DNA from: Bacillota bacterium
GTDB lineage: Bacteria; Bacillota; Clostridia; Christensenellales; CAG-138
Length of the DNA: 6,055 nucleotides
Direction: 5' to 3'
NCBI GenBank assembly: GCA_023461495.1
Contig: JAEYLA010000209.1
Location: 1-6,055, forward strand
A program made the translations under genes and the position numbers. Positions 1 to 5,670 of the stretch are shown in pieces. A model generated the notes under the pieces. That model saw only the letters and a list, made by a program, of their open reading frames with translations. It ran no database searches and was not told where the DNA came from. Position 1 is the first letter of the stretch; the number at the start of each line of letters is the position of its first letter.

Positions 1-162
1 CGACATCTCCAGCGCGGCCATTCCGTCAGGGAACTTTGTGCATGGCTGGAAGCTACGGGCTTTGGGGACATTCAGGCGTATGAGGCATTCACCTTGCATG
101 CGCCGGGACAAGAGAGCGAGCGCATCCAGTTTGCCGCGCTGCGCGGTGCGGATGCGATTTAA
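1..162 (+). CDS. SAM-dependent methyltransferase, C-terminal end only
   Basis: An open frame runs from the window edge to a TAA at 160-162 and gives 53 residues beginning RHLQRGHSVRELCAWLEATG. The pattern 'HxQRxxSxxEL..WLExxGF..I.xYxAFTL..P...SERIxFxA' is the usual C-terminal strand-helix-strand region of small class I SAM-dependent methyltransferases of Firmicutes, where the last beta hairpin ends with 'SERIxFxAxK'. The SAM-binding motifs lie upstream of the window, so neither the substrate nor the exact family can be read. The gene points the same way as hslO, whose preferred start lies 59 bases further on, with no terminator between them, so it may be the first visible gene of the same operon. 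The fragment is too short to exclude another Rossmann-type enzyme. Confidence 0.62.
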   Translation, partial: RHLQRGHSVRELCAWLEATGFGDIQAYEAFTLHAPGQESERIQFAALRGADAI

Positions 163-178
163 AAAAAGAATCTGCAAT

Positions 179-193
179 ACCTGCCATGCAGGT
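179..193 (+). repeat. Small palindrome upstream of hslO
   Basis: ACCTGC (179-184) and GCAGGT (188-193) form a perfect 6-bp inverted repeat around the triplet CAT. It contains the upstream ATG at 186, which argues against that codon being the real hslO start. No T-run follows, so it is not a terminator. It could be a small operator or mRNA hairpin, or chance. Confidence 0.35.
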
Positions 194-209
194 GATTATA
201 TTGAATAAT

Positions 210-214
210 AGGAT
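210..214 (+). promoter_or_regulatory. Ribosome binding site deciding the hslO start
   Basis: AGGAT at 210-214 lies about 7-8 bases before the GTG at 222. The alternative in-frame ATG at 186 is preceded only by an A-rich stretch and a CTGCAATACCTGCC segment, with no Shine-Dalgarno match. The match is short, so this is support rather than proof. Confidence 0.5.
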
Positions 215-221
215 AGATAAC

Positions 222-1121
222 GTGGAACAGAACAAGGATTTGCTATTACAGGTATTACTCATGGGCGGCACCGTCCGCGTCACGGCCATCACCGCAAAAG
301 CGATGGTGGAGGAGGCGCGAAACATACATGGTCTTTCCCTGGTCTTGACGGCAGGCCTGGGCCGGCAATTGATGGGCACCGCCATGATGGCGGCGCAATT
401 AAAGCATGAGGACGAAAGCCTTACCACAATCCTGCGCGGGAACGGCCCCGCCGGGAACCTTGTATGCACCGGGCGCTATGGCGCACGCGTGAAAGGCTAC
501 GCCGCAAACCCCGATGTGGAACTGTCGCTCAAATCCAGCGGAAAGCTCGATGTTTCGGGTGCGATCGGCAATATCGGCAAAATGACCGTCATCCGTGACC
601 TTTCCATGCGCGAGCCGTATGTCGGCGAGGTCAACCTGATTTCAGGCGAAGTCGCGGAGGATTTTGCGCAGTATTTTACGGTGAGCGAGCAACAGCCCAG
701 CCTCGTATACCTGGGCGTGCGCGTCCGTCCGGAGGATGGTGTTGTGCTCGCCGCGGGCGGCCTGTTCGCGCAGCCGCTGCCGGACTGCCCGGATGCGGAT
801 ATTACGCGCTTGCAGGAAAAGGCGGCGGAGATTGAGCAGCTTTCGCTCTATCTCGAGCAGGGCATGACGCTCGAAGAGGCGCTCAATGCGATATTTGCGG
901 ACCTGTCCCCGGAAGTAACCGGAACGCTCCACCCCCTGTGGGAGTGCGATTGCAGCATAGAACGCACCGAACGCGCGCTCCTCGCGCTCGGGCGCGAGGA
1001 ATTGACGGATATGATTGAGCAGGACGGCGGTGCTGAGCTCACCTGCCAGTTCTGCAGAAAAGCTTACGCCTTCAATACGGATGCGCTCAAGTCCCTGCTT
1101 CTCGAAGCGGGCGGCGCATAG
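222..1121 (+). CDS. hslO: Hsp33 family redox-regulated molecular chaperone
   Basis: Hsp33 is a cytoplasmic holdase. In the reduced state it is inactive with zinc held by four cysteines; oxidative stress releases zinc, forms disulfides and exposes the client-binding surface. From the GTG start the protein has 299 residues, close to the usual 290-300. The N-terminal domain carries VEEAR, a GRQLMGTAMMAAQLK helix, a GDGPxG-like RGNGPAGN loop, 'GKLDVSGAIG', 'REPYVGEV' and 'SGEVAEDFAQYFxxSEQ', all hallmarks of the family. The redox switch is intact: CDC at 242-244 and CQFC at 275-278, with the same 31-residue step between the pairs as in E. coli Hsp33 (C234 to C265). An in-frame ATG at 186 would add 12 residues (MQVIILNNRIDN) with no family counterpart and no ribosome binding site, so I prefer GTG 222. 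An extra cysteine in the LPDCPD linker is not part of the switch. No convincing promoter is visible; transcription from the upstream gene is likely. Confidence 0.96.
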   Translation: MEQNKDLLLQVLLMGGTVRVTAITAKAMVEEARNIHGLSLVLTAGLGRQLMGTAMMAAQLKHEDESLTTILRGNGPAGNLVCTGRYGARVKGYAANPDVELSLKSSGKLDVSGAIGNIGKMTVIRDLSMREPYVGEVNLISGEVAEDFAQYFTVSEQQPSLVYLGVRVRPEDGVVLAAGGLFAQPLPDCPDADITRLQEKAAEIEQLSLYLEQGMTLEEALNAIFADLSPEVTGTLHPLWECDCSIERTERALLALGREELTDMIEQDGGAELTCQFCRKAYAFNTDALKSLLLEAGGA

Positions 1122-1133
1122 GGCAACAGGACC

Positions 1134-1175
1134 TGCCAATCCGCGCTAAAGGAATGCATGGCATACGGATTGGTA
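1134..1175 (+). repeat. Inverted repeat in the hslO-TPR gap
   Basis: CCAATCCG (1136-1143) and CGGATTGG (1166-1173) are perfect 8-bp inverted repeats separated by 22 bases. In RNA the stem can extend to 10 pairs with one G-U pair (1134-1143 with 1166-1175). It ends two bases before the GGGAG ribosome binding site (1178-1182) of the TPR gene. No T-tract follows, so it is not an intrinsic terminator. It may be an mRNA element modulating translation or processing between the two genes, or a protein-binding site. Confidence 0.5.
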
Positions 1176-1188
1176 TTGGGAGAACGGT

Positions 1189-2901
1189 ATGCAGAAAAAC
1201 AACAAACCACGCATCGGAAGAGTAATACCGTTTGAGCGGGACGGCGCTTTTTTCCTGCGCCGCGGATCGGAACGGCTGGACCGCAACGATCTGATTGAAG
1301 CCATCAGCTATTATCACCAGGCGTACCGGCGGGATCCTGAAAATGTGGAGATACAGCTCGCCATCGCCGAGGTGCTTACCGAAATGCACCGGTATGAAGA
1401 AAGCAACAGCCTGCTCTTCCCCCTGCTTTCCAGGGAGGAGAGCCCGGCGGAGTGCTTCTTTGGCATTGCCTGCAACTTTTTGGGGCTGCAGGAGTTTTCC
1501 CACGCGCACGACAGTTTGGAGAGCTACCTGGCCCTTGACCCCGACGGAGACTATGTGGCGGACGCGCTTGACATGCTCGATGTCATTGAGGACGAAGGCA
1601 TGCTCTACAGCATGCCCGGCGTGCAGCCGCCCGAGGAACGGGATGCGTTGAACGCCTGCGCGCGCGGCCGTCAGCTGCTCGAAAACGGGCGTATCGACGA
1701 GGCGGTGAAGCTGCTGAGCGACGCCGCAAAAAAGCACAGGGACCTGCCCTTTGTCAGGAGCAACCTGGCGCTTGCCTATTTCTGCAAGCGGGATTTCAAG
1801 CACGCGATGGAGAGCATTCGGAGCGTCCTTGAAGAAGCGCCCAATGACGTGCAGGCGCACTGCAATCTGCTCTTGTTCCTGCACGCCGCCAAGGATGAAG
1901 CGGGCGTGGCGAGGGAAATGGAGTTTCTGCTTTCCTCCAACACGCAGGACCCGCAGGATTGGAACCGCATGGCCGTGGTGTTTATGGAACTAAAGCGCAT
2001 GCACGAAGCGCTCACGGTATTGAAAAAGCTGCAGATCACCTTCCCCTATGACGAGGGCACGCTGCACCGCATGGGCGTGTGCCGCTATCATCTGGGGCAA
2101 TACCGTCAGGCGCAGTCCTGCTATGACCGCCTGTTAAAAATCAACCCGCAGGATACCGTTGCGGCTTACTACCGACGCATCTGCCACCGCGCGATAGAAG
2201 GTACCCTGGAAAATATCGAGTGGCTCTACCATTACCAGGTGCCGTATCTGGAAGTACTGCGGCGTGTACGCCTCATCAACGAAGCCAGCCGCCAGCCGCA
2301 TGACGCGCTCAAGGAACGCTGGAGTACAGATGAATCCTTCCGCACACTCTTTGCCTGGAGCTTAAAGTTGCCCGATCCCGCCGCAAAGCGCGCGGTACTC
2401 GCCATGATCGCGGGCTTTGGCGACCGGGAGGCGGAGCGCGTGCTGCGCCGCTTCCAGCTTGACCAGCTGCAGCCTGATTCGGTCAAGCAGGATGTGTTCG
2501 CTATGCTCAAGCATATGAACGCGCCTGAACCCTATATTGCCTATATCGGCGGACGTCTGGTGCAAAGCCGTGTGAGCGTGCGCGCCTTTGAAAAAGGCAA
2601 GCGTCTGCCCGCCCCCTACCAGCGCGCGCTGGAACTCTGCATGGCCAACATGCAGGGCGAACGCTCCAGTGAATGCATGATGGAAGCGGCGGAGCTGTTT
2701 TCAAAATACATGAAGAACGCTGCAGGCCTGCCGCAGCTCAAAGAACAGCAGGTGCACGCCCTTGCGGCGGCGCTTGAGTATCTCTCCTGCCGCAACCGTG
2801 CGGAGGACGTGACAAAATCGCAGCTGACCGCAGCATACGGCATTTCCATGGTGCGGCTCAACAACGCGATCAGCAAGCTGCTGCGTGGGCTCGAAGAGTA
2901 G
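1189..2901 (+). CDS. TPR solenoid protein with C-terminal HTH/cyclin-like segment
   Basis: The 570-residue product is soluble, with no signal peptide or membrane segment. I do not recognise a named family. Helical repeats fill most of it. TPR-like units with the usual A/G/Y/P spacing lie at about 18-51 (IEAISYYHQAYRRDPEN), 52-118, 153-186 (NGRIDEAVKLLSDAA), 187-220 (ALAYFCKRDFKHAMESI), 256-288 and 290-322 (MGVCRYHLGQYRQAQSCY). Residues 375-460 look like a more HEAT-like helical stretch. The tail, about 521-570, has AAALEYLSCR, then VTKSQLTAAYGIS, then a final helix; this resembles the end of a TFIIB-type cyclin fold or a DNA-binding HTH. TPR proteins act as protein-protein scaffolds, so a role in organising partners is inferred and the partners are unknown. 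The start ATG follows GGGAG at 1178-1182 with 6 bases of spacing. The 19-base gap to the next gene implies co-transcription with the rRNA methyltransferase. Confidence 0.85.
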   Translation: MQKNNKPRIGRVIPFERDGAFFLRRGSERLDRNDLIEAISYYHQAYRRDPENVEIQLAIAEVLTEMHRYEESNSLLFPLLSREESPAECFFGIACNFLGLQEFSHAHDSLESYLALDPDGDYVADALDMLDVIEDEGMLYSMPGVQPPEERDALNACARGRQLLENGRIDEAVKLLSDAAKKHRDLPFVRSNLALAYFCKRDFKHAMESIRSVLEEAPNDVQAHCNLLLFLHAAKDEAGVAREMEFLLSSNTQDPQDWNRMAVVFMELKRMHEALTVLKKLQITFPYDEGTLHRMGVCRYHLGQYRQAQSCYDRLLKINPQDTVAAYYRRICHRAIEGTLENIEWLYHYQVPYLEVLRRVRLINEASRQPHDALKERWSTDESFRTLFAWSLKLPDPAAKRAVLAMIAGFGDREAERVLRRFQLDQLQPDSVKQDVFAMLKHMNAPEPYIAYIGGRLVQSRVSVRAFEKGKRLPAPYQRALELCMANMQGERSSECMMEAAELFSKYMKNAAGLPQLKEQQVHALAAALEYLSCRNRAEDVTKSQLTAAYGISMVRLNNAISKLLRGLEE

Positions 2902-2907
2902 AAAACG

Positions 2908-2912
2908 AAGGA
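2908..2912 (+). promoter_or_regulatory. Ribosome binding site of the THUMP methyltransferase gene
   Basis: AAGGA at 2908-2912 lies 8 bases before ATG 2921, in the 19-base gap after the TPR gene's stop. It favours ATG 2921 over an in-frame ATG at 2885, which lies inside the TPR gene and would add a basic 12-residue extension absent from the family. Confidence 0.75.
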
Positions 2913-2920
2913 ATATAAAC

Positions 2921-4051
2921 ATGCAACTGATTGCCACCTGCAAACTGGGGCTCGAGTCCGTCGTCGCGATGGAACTGCGCGCACTGCAAATCAATGTTGA
3001 CGAGGTATTGGATGCGCGCGTGCTGTTTTCCGGCGACGAAGCCGCGTTGTGCCGCGCGCTGTTGTGGCTGCGGGCTGCGGAACGCGTGCTGCTTGTTATA
3101 GGGAGCTTCCCGGCAAAGACGTTTGACGAGCTGTTCGAGGGCGTCAAGGCCCTCCCCTGGAAGCAATATTTACAGCGCGACTCCAACATCCATGTCAACG
3201 GCAAGTCCGCAAAAAGTACGCTCTTTAGCGTATCCGACTGCCAGAGCATCACCAAAAAGGCGATCGTAGAGAGCTTGCGCCAGAGCTACCGCACACAGTT
3301 GCTCCCTGAAACGGGAGACGAGGTGATTGTGGAGGTCGGCCTGCTGCGGGATACCGCCACACTTGCGCTTGACGCATGCGGCGCGGGCCTGTCCCGCCGC
3401 GGCTACCGCACCTGGAATGTGGCGGCCCCGCTCGCAGAATCGCTTGCGGCAGGCATACTCTTGCTTTCCCGTTTTAGAAGCGGCGTACCGCTCATTGACC
3501 CCATGTGCGGCTCGGGCACATTCCCCATCGAAGCCGCCATGATCGCCCAGCGCCGCGCGCCGGGGCTTTCCCGGGAATTTGCGGCGGAAGCTTGGCATTT
3601 TCTTTCACCCGGCGCGTTTTCCCGCGCACGCGAGGAGGCGCAGGATGCAATCGATCCCTCTCCCGTTGACATTGAAGGCAGCGATATCGACGCGCACAGC
3701 ATCGAACTTTGCAAGCGCCACGCGAAAAAGGCAGGCGTCATGCTGCGCTGGGCCGTGCGGCCTTTACACGAACTGCCGGAAGCCTCCGACGAAGGACTCA
3801 TCGCCGTCAACCCGCCCTACGGGGAGCGTCTGCTCAACAAAAAGGATGCGCAGCGCCTATATCAGGACATGCGCGCGGTATTTTCCCGCCTGCCCGGTTA
3901 CAAGCAGGCCATCATCACCGCAGACCGCGAATTTGAACGCTTTTACGGCAGGCGTGCGGACAAGCGCCGAAAGCTCACAAACGGCGGCTTGCCGTGCACG
4001 CTGTATCAATACTTCCCCCCGAAAAGGGCGGAGGACAGCGCGGAGGATTGA
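2921..4051 (+). CDS. ypsC: THUMP-domain rRNA (guanine-N2) methyltransferase, RlmL/YpsC type
   Basis: This is a class I SAM-dependent RNA methyltransferase of 376 residues, close to the roughly 380 usual for the stand-alone Firmicute form. It corresponds to the N-terminal (RlmL) half of the E. coli RlmKL fusion, which makes m2G2445 in 23S rRNA. It starts with MQLIATCKLGLESVVAMELR, the typical ferredoxin-like opening, followed by a THUMP domain to about residue 155 that binds RNA. The linker 'SRRGYRTWNVAAPLAESLAAGIL' (158-180) is a family signature. The catalytic domain has motif I DPMCGSGT (193-200) for SAM, an acidic motif II segment GSDIDAHSI (253-261), and the amino-methylating NPPY motif (297-300, VNPPYGERL). 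All key motifs are intact. The exact guanine target is inferred from the family and is not shown here. The gene is the last of the plus-strand run; its probable terminator lies about 190 bases downstream beyond a stem-loop cluster. Confidence 0.93.
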   Translation: MQLIATCKLGLESVVAMELRALQINVDEVLDARVLFSGDEAALCRALLWLRAAERVLLVIGSFPAKTFDELFEGVKALPWKQYLQRDSNIHVNGKSAKSTLFSVSDCQSITKKAIVESLRQSYRTQLLPETGDEVIVEVGLLRDTATLALDACGAGLSRRGYRTWNVAAPLAESLAAGILLLSRFRSGVPLIDPMCGSGTFPIEAAMIAQRRAPGLSREFAAEAWHFLSPGAFSRAREEAQDAIDPSPVDIEGSDIDAHSIELCKRHAKKAGVMLRWAVRPLHELPEASDEGLIAVNPPYGERLLNKKDAQRLYQDMRAVFSRLPGYKQAIITADREFERFYGRRADKRRKLTNGGLPCTLYQYFPPKRAEDSAED

Positions 4052-4073
4052 CGTGCATTCCAAACATCATTTA

Positions 4074-4091
4074 TTTGGGCTCTGCCCCAAA
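4074..4091 (+). repeat. Stem-loop 1 of intergenic cluster
   Basis: TTTGGG (4074-4079) pairs with CCCAAA (4086-4091) around a six-base loop CTCTGC; a further C-G pair is possible with one bulged C. It is not followed by a T-run on either strand, so it is a poor intrinsic terminator. It starts 22 bases after the methyltransferase stop codon. Confidence 0.6.
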
Positions 4092-4096
4092 CCTCA

Positions 4097-4119
4097 CTTA
4101 GGGCCGTAACGGACCTAAG
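4097..4119 (+). repeat. Stem-loop 2 of intergenic cluster
   Basis: CTTAGG (4097-4102) pairs with CCTAAG (4114-4119). Inside it, CCG (4104-4106) pairs with CGG (4110-4112) across a TAA loop, with a single G-A mismatch between the two stems. The near-perfect 23-base palindrome has no T-tract beside it and lies only five bases after stem-loop 1. Confidence 0.65.
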
Positions 4120-4173
4120 AACCCGTCTATGATACCCTAAAAACAAGACTTTCCCCGCGCGTCAGGGATTTCG

Positions 4174-4189
4174 AAGGGACGTGTCCCTT
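4174..4189 (+). repeat. Stem-loop 3 of intergenic cluster
   Basis: AAGGGA (4174-4179) pairs with TCCCTT (4184-4189) around CGTG, or seven pairs with a tight two-base loop. The flanks TCG...TGG look like a decayed continuation of the stem: the right side reads CCCTTTGG, and a perfect left partner would read CCAAAGGG. Confidence 0.6.
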
Positions 4190-4197
4190 TGGTGGGG

Positions 4198-4219
4198 TGC
4201 AGGGGCAACGCCCCTTGCA
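4198..4219 (+). repeat. Stem-loop 4 of intergenic cluster
   Basis: AGGGGC (4201-4206) pairs with GCCCCT (4210-4215) around AAC. The outer TGC (4198-4200) pairs with GCA (4217-4219) with one bulged T at 4216. This is a very stable GC-rich hairpin without a following T-run. It follows stem-loop 3 after eight bases. Confidence 0.65.
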
Positions 4220-4241
4220 ATAGGCTCCATTTGCGAACACA

Positions 4242-4274
4242 AACGGCTGCAAATCCATGCAACCGTTGTTTTTT
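4242..4274 (+). terminator. Rho-independent terminator of the upstream gene run
   Basis: AACGG (4242-4246) pairs with CCGTT (4263-4267), and TGCA (4248-4251) pairs with TGCA (4258-4261), around a six-base AATCCA loop with one C/A mismatch. The stem is followed by G and then six T (4269-4274). The stem plus T-tract on the plus strand fits an intrinsic terminator for transcripts leaving the methyltransferase gene and reading through the stem-loop cluster. It lies just before the promoter proposed for the dipeptidase gene, as expected at a transcription-unit border. Confidence 0.7.
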
Positions 4275-4277
4275 GCC

Positions 4278-4306
4278 TTTACGGATATTCCCATATGTAC
4301 TATCAT
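4278..4306 (+). promoter_or_regulatory. Candidate sigma-A promoter for the C69 dipeptidase gene
   Basis: TTTACG (4278-4283, four of six to TTGACA) and TATCAT (4301-4306, five of six to TATAAT) are separated by 17 bases. The position just downstream of the terminator and about 60 bases before the start codon is sensible. The evidence is a consensus match by eye only. Confidence 0.42.
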
Positions 4307-4353
4307 GCAAATAGCAATCATCTTTTCACGCAACCATCTCTTTTCCGCATCTG

Positions 4354-4361
4354 AAAGGAGG
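4354..4361 (+). promoter_or_regulatory. Strong Shine-Dalgarno sequence that fixes the dipeptidase start
   Basis: AAAGGAGG at 4354-4361 is close to the full anti-Shine-Dalgarno complement and sits six bases before ATG 4368. It rules out the in-frame ATG at 4257, which lies inside the terminator stem-loop and upstream of the promoter candidate. Confidence 0.88.
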
Positions 4362-4367
4362 CTTCTT

Positions 4368-5639
4368 ATGTGTGATACGCTCTGCGCACTCCCCGAATGG
4401 TCAAAAAGCGGCAGTACGCTGCTTGCAAAAAACAGCGACCGCAGCCCCAATGAGCCCCATGCCGTCCGCTTTGTCCCGGCACAGCGCCATGCGCCGGGCA
4501 GTACGGTCAACTGCACCTACATTGCCATACCGCAGGCGGAATGTACCCATGCGGTGCTTCTGTGTAAGCCGGACTGGATATGGGGCGCCGAGATGGGCAT
4601 CAACGAGCATGGCGTTGCGATCGGTAACGAGGCCGTGTTTACAAAAGCAAAAAAAGGGCCGGATGCCCTGACGGGTATGGATTTGCTGCGCCTTGGGCTT
4701 GAGCGCGCAACAACCGCGGAAGAGGCGCTGTCCGTTATCACTACACTGCTGCAAGCCTACGGCCAGGGCGGTAATTGCGGGTATGACCATGATTTCCGCT
4801 ACGACAACAGCTTCTTGCTTGCGGACTCCCAGCGCGCGTTTGTTCTTGAAACTGCGGGCAAACACTGGGCGGCCAAGGAGGTCAAGAACTACGGCGCGAT
4901 TTCAAACGGACTGAGCTTAAACCGCGAACATACGCACAGAAGCGGCATCCCTGAGCACGCTGCTTTTGCACAGACGTTCCGCGAGCCTGTGTACACCTTC
5001 TTTTCCGCATCCAAAGCCCGGCGGGCCCAATCCGTCTGCGCGCTGCGGGAAGGGCCGCAGACCCCCGCCTCCCTGATGCGCGCTTTGCGGCAGCATTCCC
5101 CAAAGCTTTCGGGCAGCGAATTTTCCCGCGGGGACGTCGGCAGCGTGTGTATGCACGCGGGCGGCCCTATCGGGGATCACACCACGGGCAGCTTTGTTGC
5201 CGTTTTGCGCAAGGATGCGCCGATGACCATCTGGGTCACCGGGGCGTCCACCCCCTGCATTTCTGCATTCAAACCGGTCTTTTTCGGCATTCCGAGCGGA
5301 GCGCCGGTGTTTGATACCGAAGACGAAGGGCGCTCTTATTGGCTCAGACGGGAACAGCTGCACCGGGCGGTATTGGCCGGAAACATTGACGTAGCTGCGC
5401 TCCGCGCGCGCCGGGATTTGCTCGAAGGAGAATGGCTGGCGGAGGAAGCGCGGCTGTTTGCATCCGGCATACCGGATGCGGCGGTTCTTCATGAATTTGC
5501 CGCCCGCGCCGCGGCGCAGGAAGAAGCGCTCGTCTCTTCCTTCTCCACCGACGGGTGGGAGTTTCCCCAATCCGGCGGCTCTTACGGACGCTATTGGAAA
5601 GCAAAAAACGCCGCGCTGGGGAAACCGCGTCCGTTGTAA
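4368..5639 (+). CDS. C69 family dipeptidase (secernin/Ntn-hydrolase type)
   Basis: The 423-residue product opens with MCDTLCALPEW. In MEROPS family C69, removal of Met1 exposes Cys2 as the N-terminal nucleophile, so the start at 4368 is needed for function and is backed by the Shine-Dalgarno sequence. Family blocks are visible in order: AKNSDRSPNE (20-29), CTYIAIPQ (49-56), WGAEMGINEHGVAIGNEAVF (72-91), TGMDLLRLGLERA (102-114), YGQGGNCGYDH (131-141), NSFLLADSQRAFVLETAGKHWAAK (147-170), ISNGLSL (178-184), and CMHAGGPIGDHTTGSFVAVL (261-280). The C-terminal quarter (about 325-400) is helical and charged. Members hydrolyse dipeptides or related amide bonds; the substrate of this one cannot be read. 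No signal peptide is present, so it is probably cytoplasmic. It appears to be a single-gene unit with its own promoter and with terminators on both sides. A role in peptide salvage is inferred. Confidence 0.93.
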   Translation: MCDTLCALPEWSKSGSTLLAKNSDRSPNEPHAVRFVPAQRHAPGSTVNCTYIAIPQAECTHAVLLCKPDWIWGAEMGINEHGVAIGNEAVFTKAKKGPDALTGMDLLRLGLERATTAEEALSVITTLLQAYGQGGNCGYDHDFRYDNSFLLADSQRAFVLETAGKHWAAKEVKNYGAISNGLSLNREHTHRSGIPEHAAFAQTFREPVYTFFSASKARRAQSVCALREGPQTPASLMRALRQHSPKLSGSEFSRGDVGSVCMHAGGPIGDHTTGSFVAVLRKDAPMTIWVTGASTPCISAFKPVFFGIPSGAPVFDTEDEGRSYWLRREQLHRAVLAGNIDVAALRARRDLLEGEWLAEEARLFASGIPDAAVLHEFAARAAAQEEALVSSFSTDGWEFPQSGGSYGRYWKAKNAALGKPRPL

Positions 5640-5652
5640 CCGCTAAAAATGG

Positions 5653-5670
5653 TTTTTGCACATGCAAAAA
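5653..5670 (+). repeat. A/T-rich palindrome overlapping the terminator
   Basis: TTTTTGCA (5653-5660) and TGCAAAAA (5663-5670) form an 8-bp perfect inverted repeat around CA. Its right arm shares three A residues with the left arm of the 5668-5696 stem, so the two hairpins compete for those bases. On the minus strand the right arm reads as the T-tract of the GDPD terminator. Confidence 0.5.

Noticed and set aside
204..209. AATAAT as a -10 box with CTGCCA (181-186) as -35 for an hslO promoter
   Set aside because: Spacing is 17 bases, but transcription would then start around 216, beyond the only ribosome binding site (210-214) and just before GTG 222. That is not consistent with the preferred start.
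642..1139. 165-codon open frame on the minus strand across hslO
   Set aside because: It is antisense to a clearly conserved Hsp33 gene, its low-complexity R/A/L-rich composition is typical of shadow frames in GC-rich DNA, and no family is recognisable.
1158..1235. Possible 25-codon upstream reading frame (MAYGLVLGERYAE...) overlapping the TPR gene start, with AAAGGA four bases before its ATG
   Set aside because: The spacing is short, the frame lies in the loop of the inverted repeat, and nothing in the peptide suggests a leader (no run of one amino acid). Overlap with the start of a clear gene makes chance the likelier explanation.
1087..1884. 265-codon open frame on the minus strand across the end of hslO and the TPR gene
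   Set aside because: It overlaps two better supported plus-strand genes and shows no family features or plausible ribosome binding site.
4074..4219. CRISPR array or riboswitch in the 4052-4367 gap
   Set aside because: There are no regularly spaced identical repeats, and the hairpins differ from one another. I recognise no riboswitch core, and most of the cluster lies upstream of a terminator and a separate promoter, so it would not be in the dipeptidase leader.
4127..4516. 129-codon minus-strand frame crossing the intergenic stem-loop cluster
   Set aside because: It runs through the terminator, promoter and start region of the dipeptidase gene, and its translation is unstructured. The palindromes explain this stretch better than coding does.
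4917..5570. 217-codon open frame on the minus strand across the dipeptidase gene
   Set aside because: The sense strand carries all C69 signature blocks, and the antisense product is G/R/A-rich with no recognisable domain. It is a codon-bias shadow.
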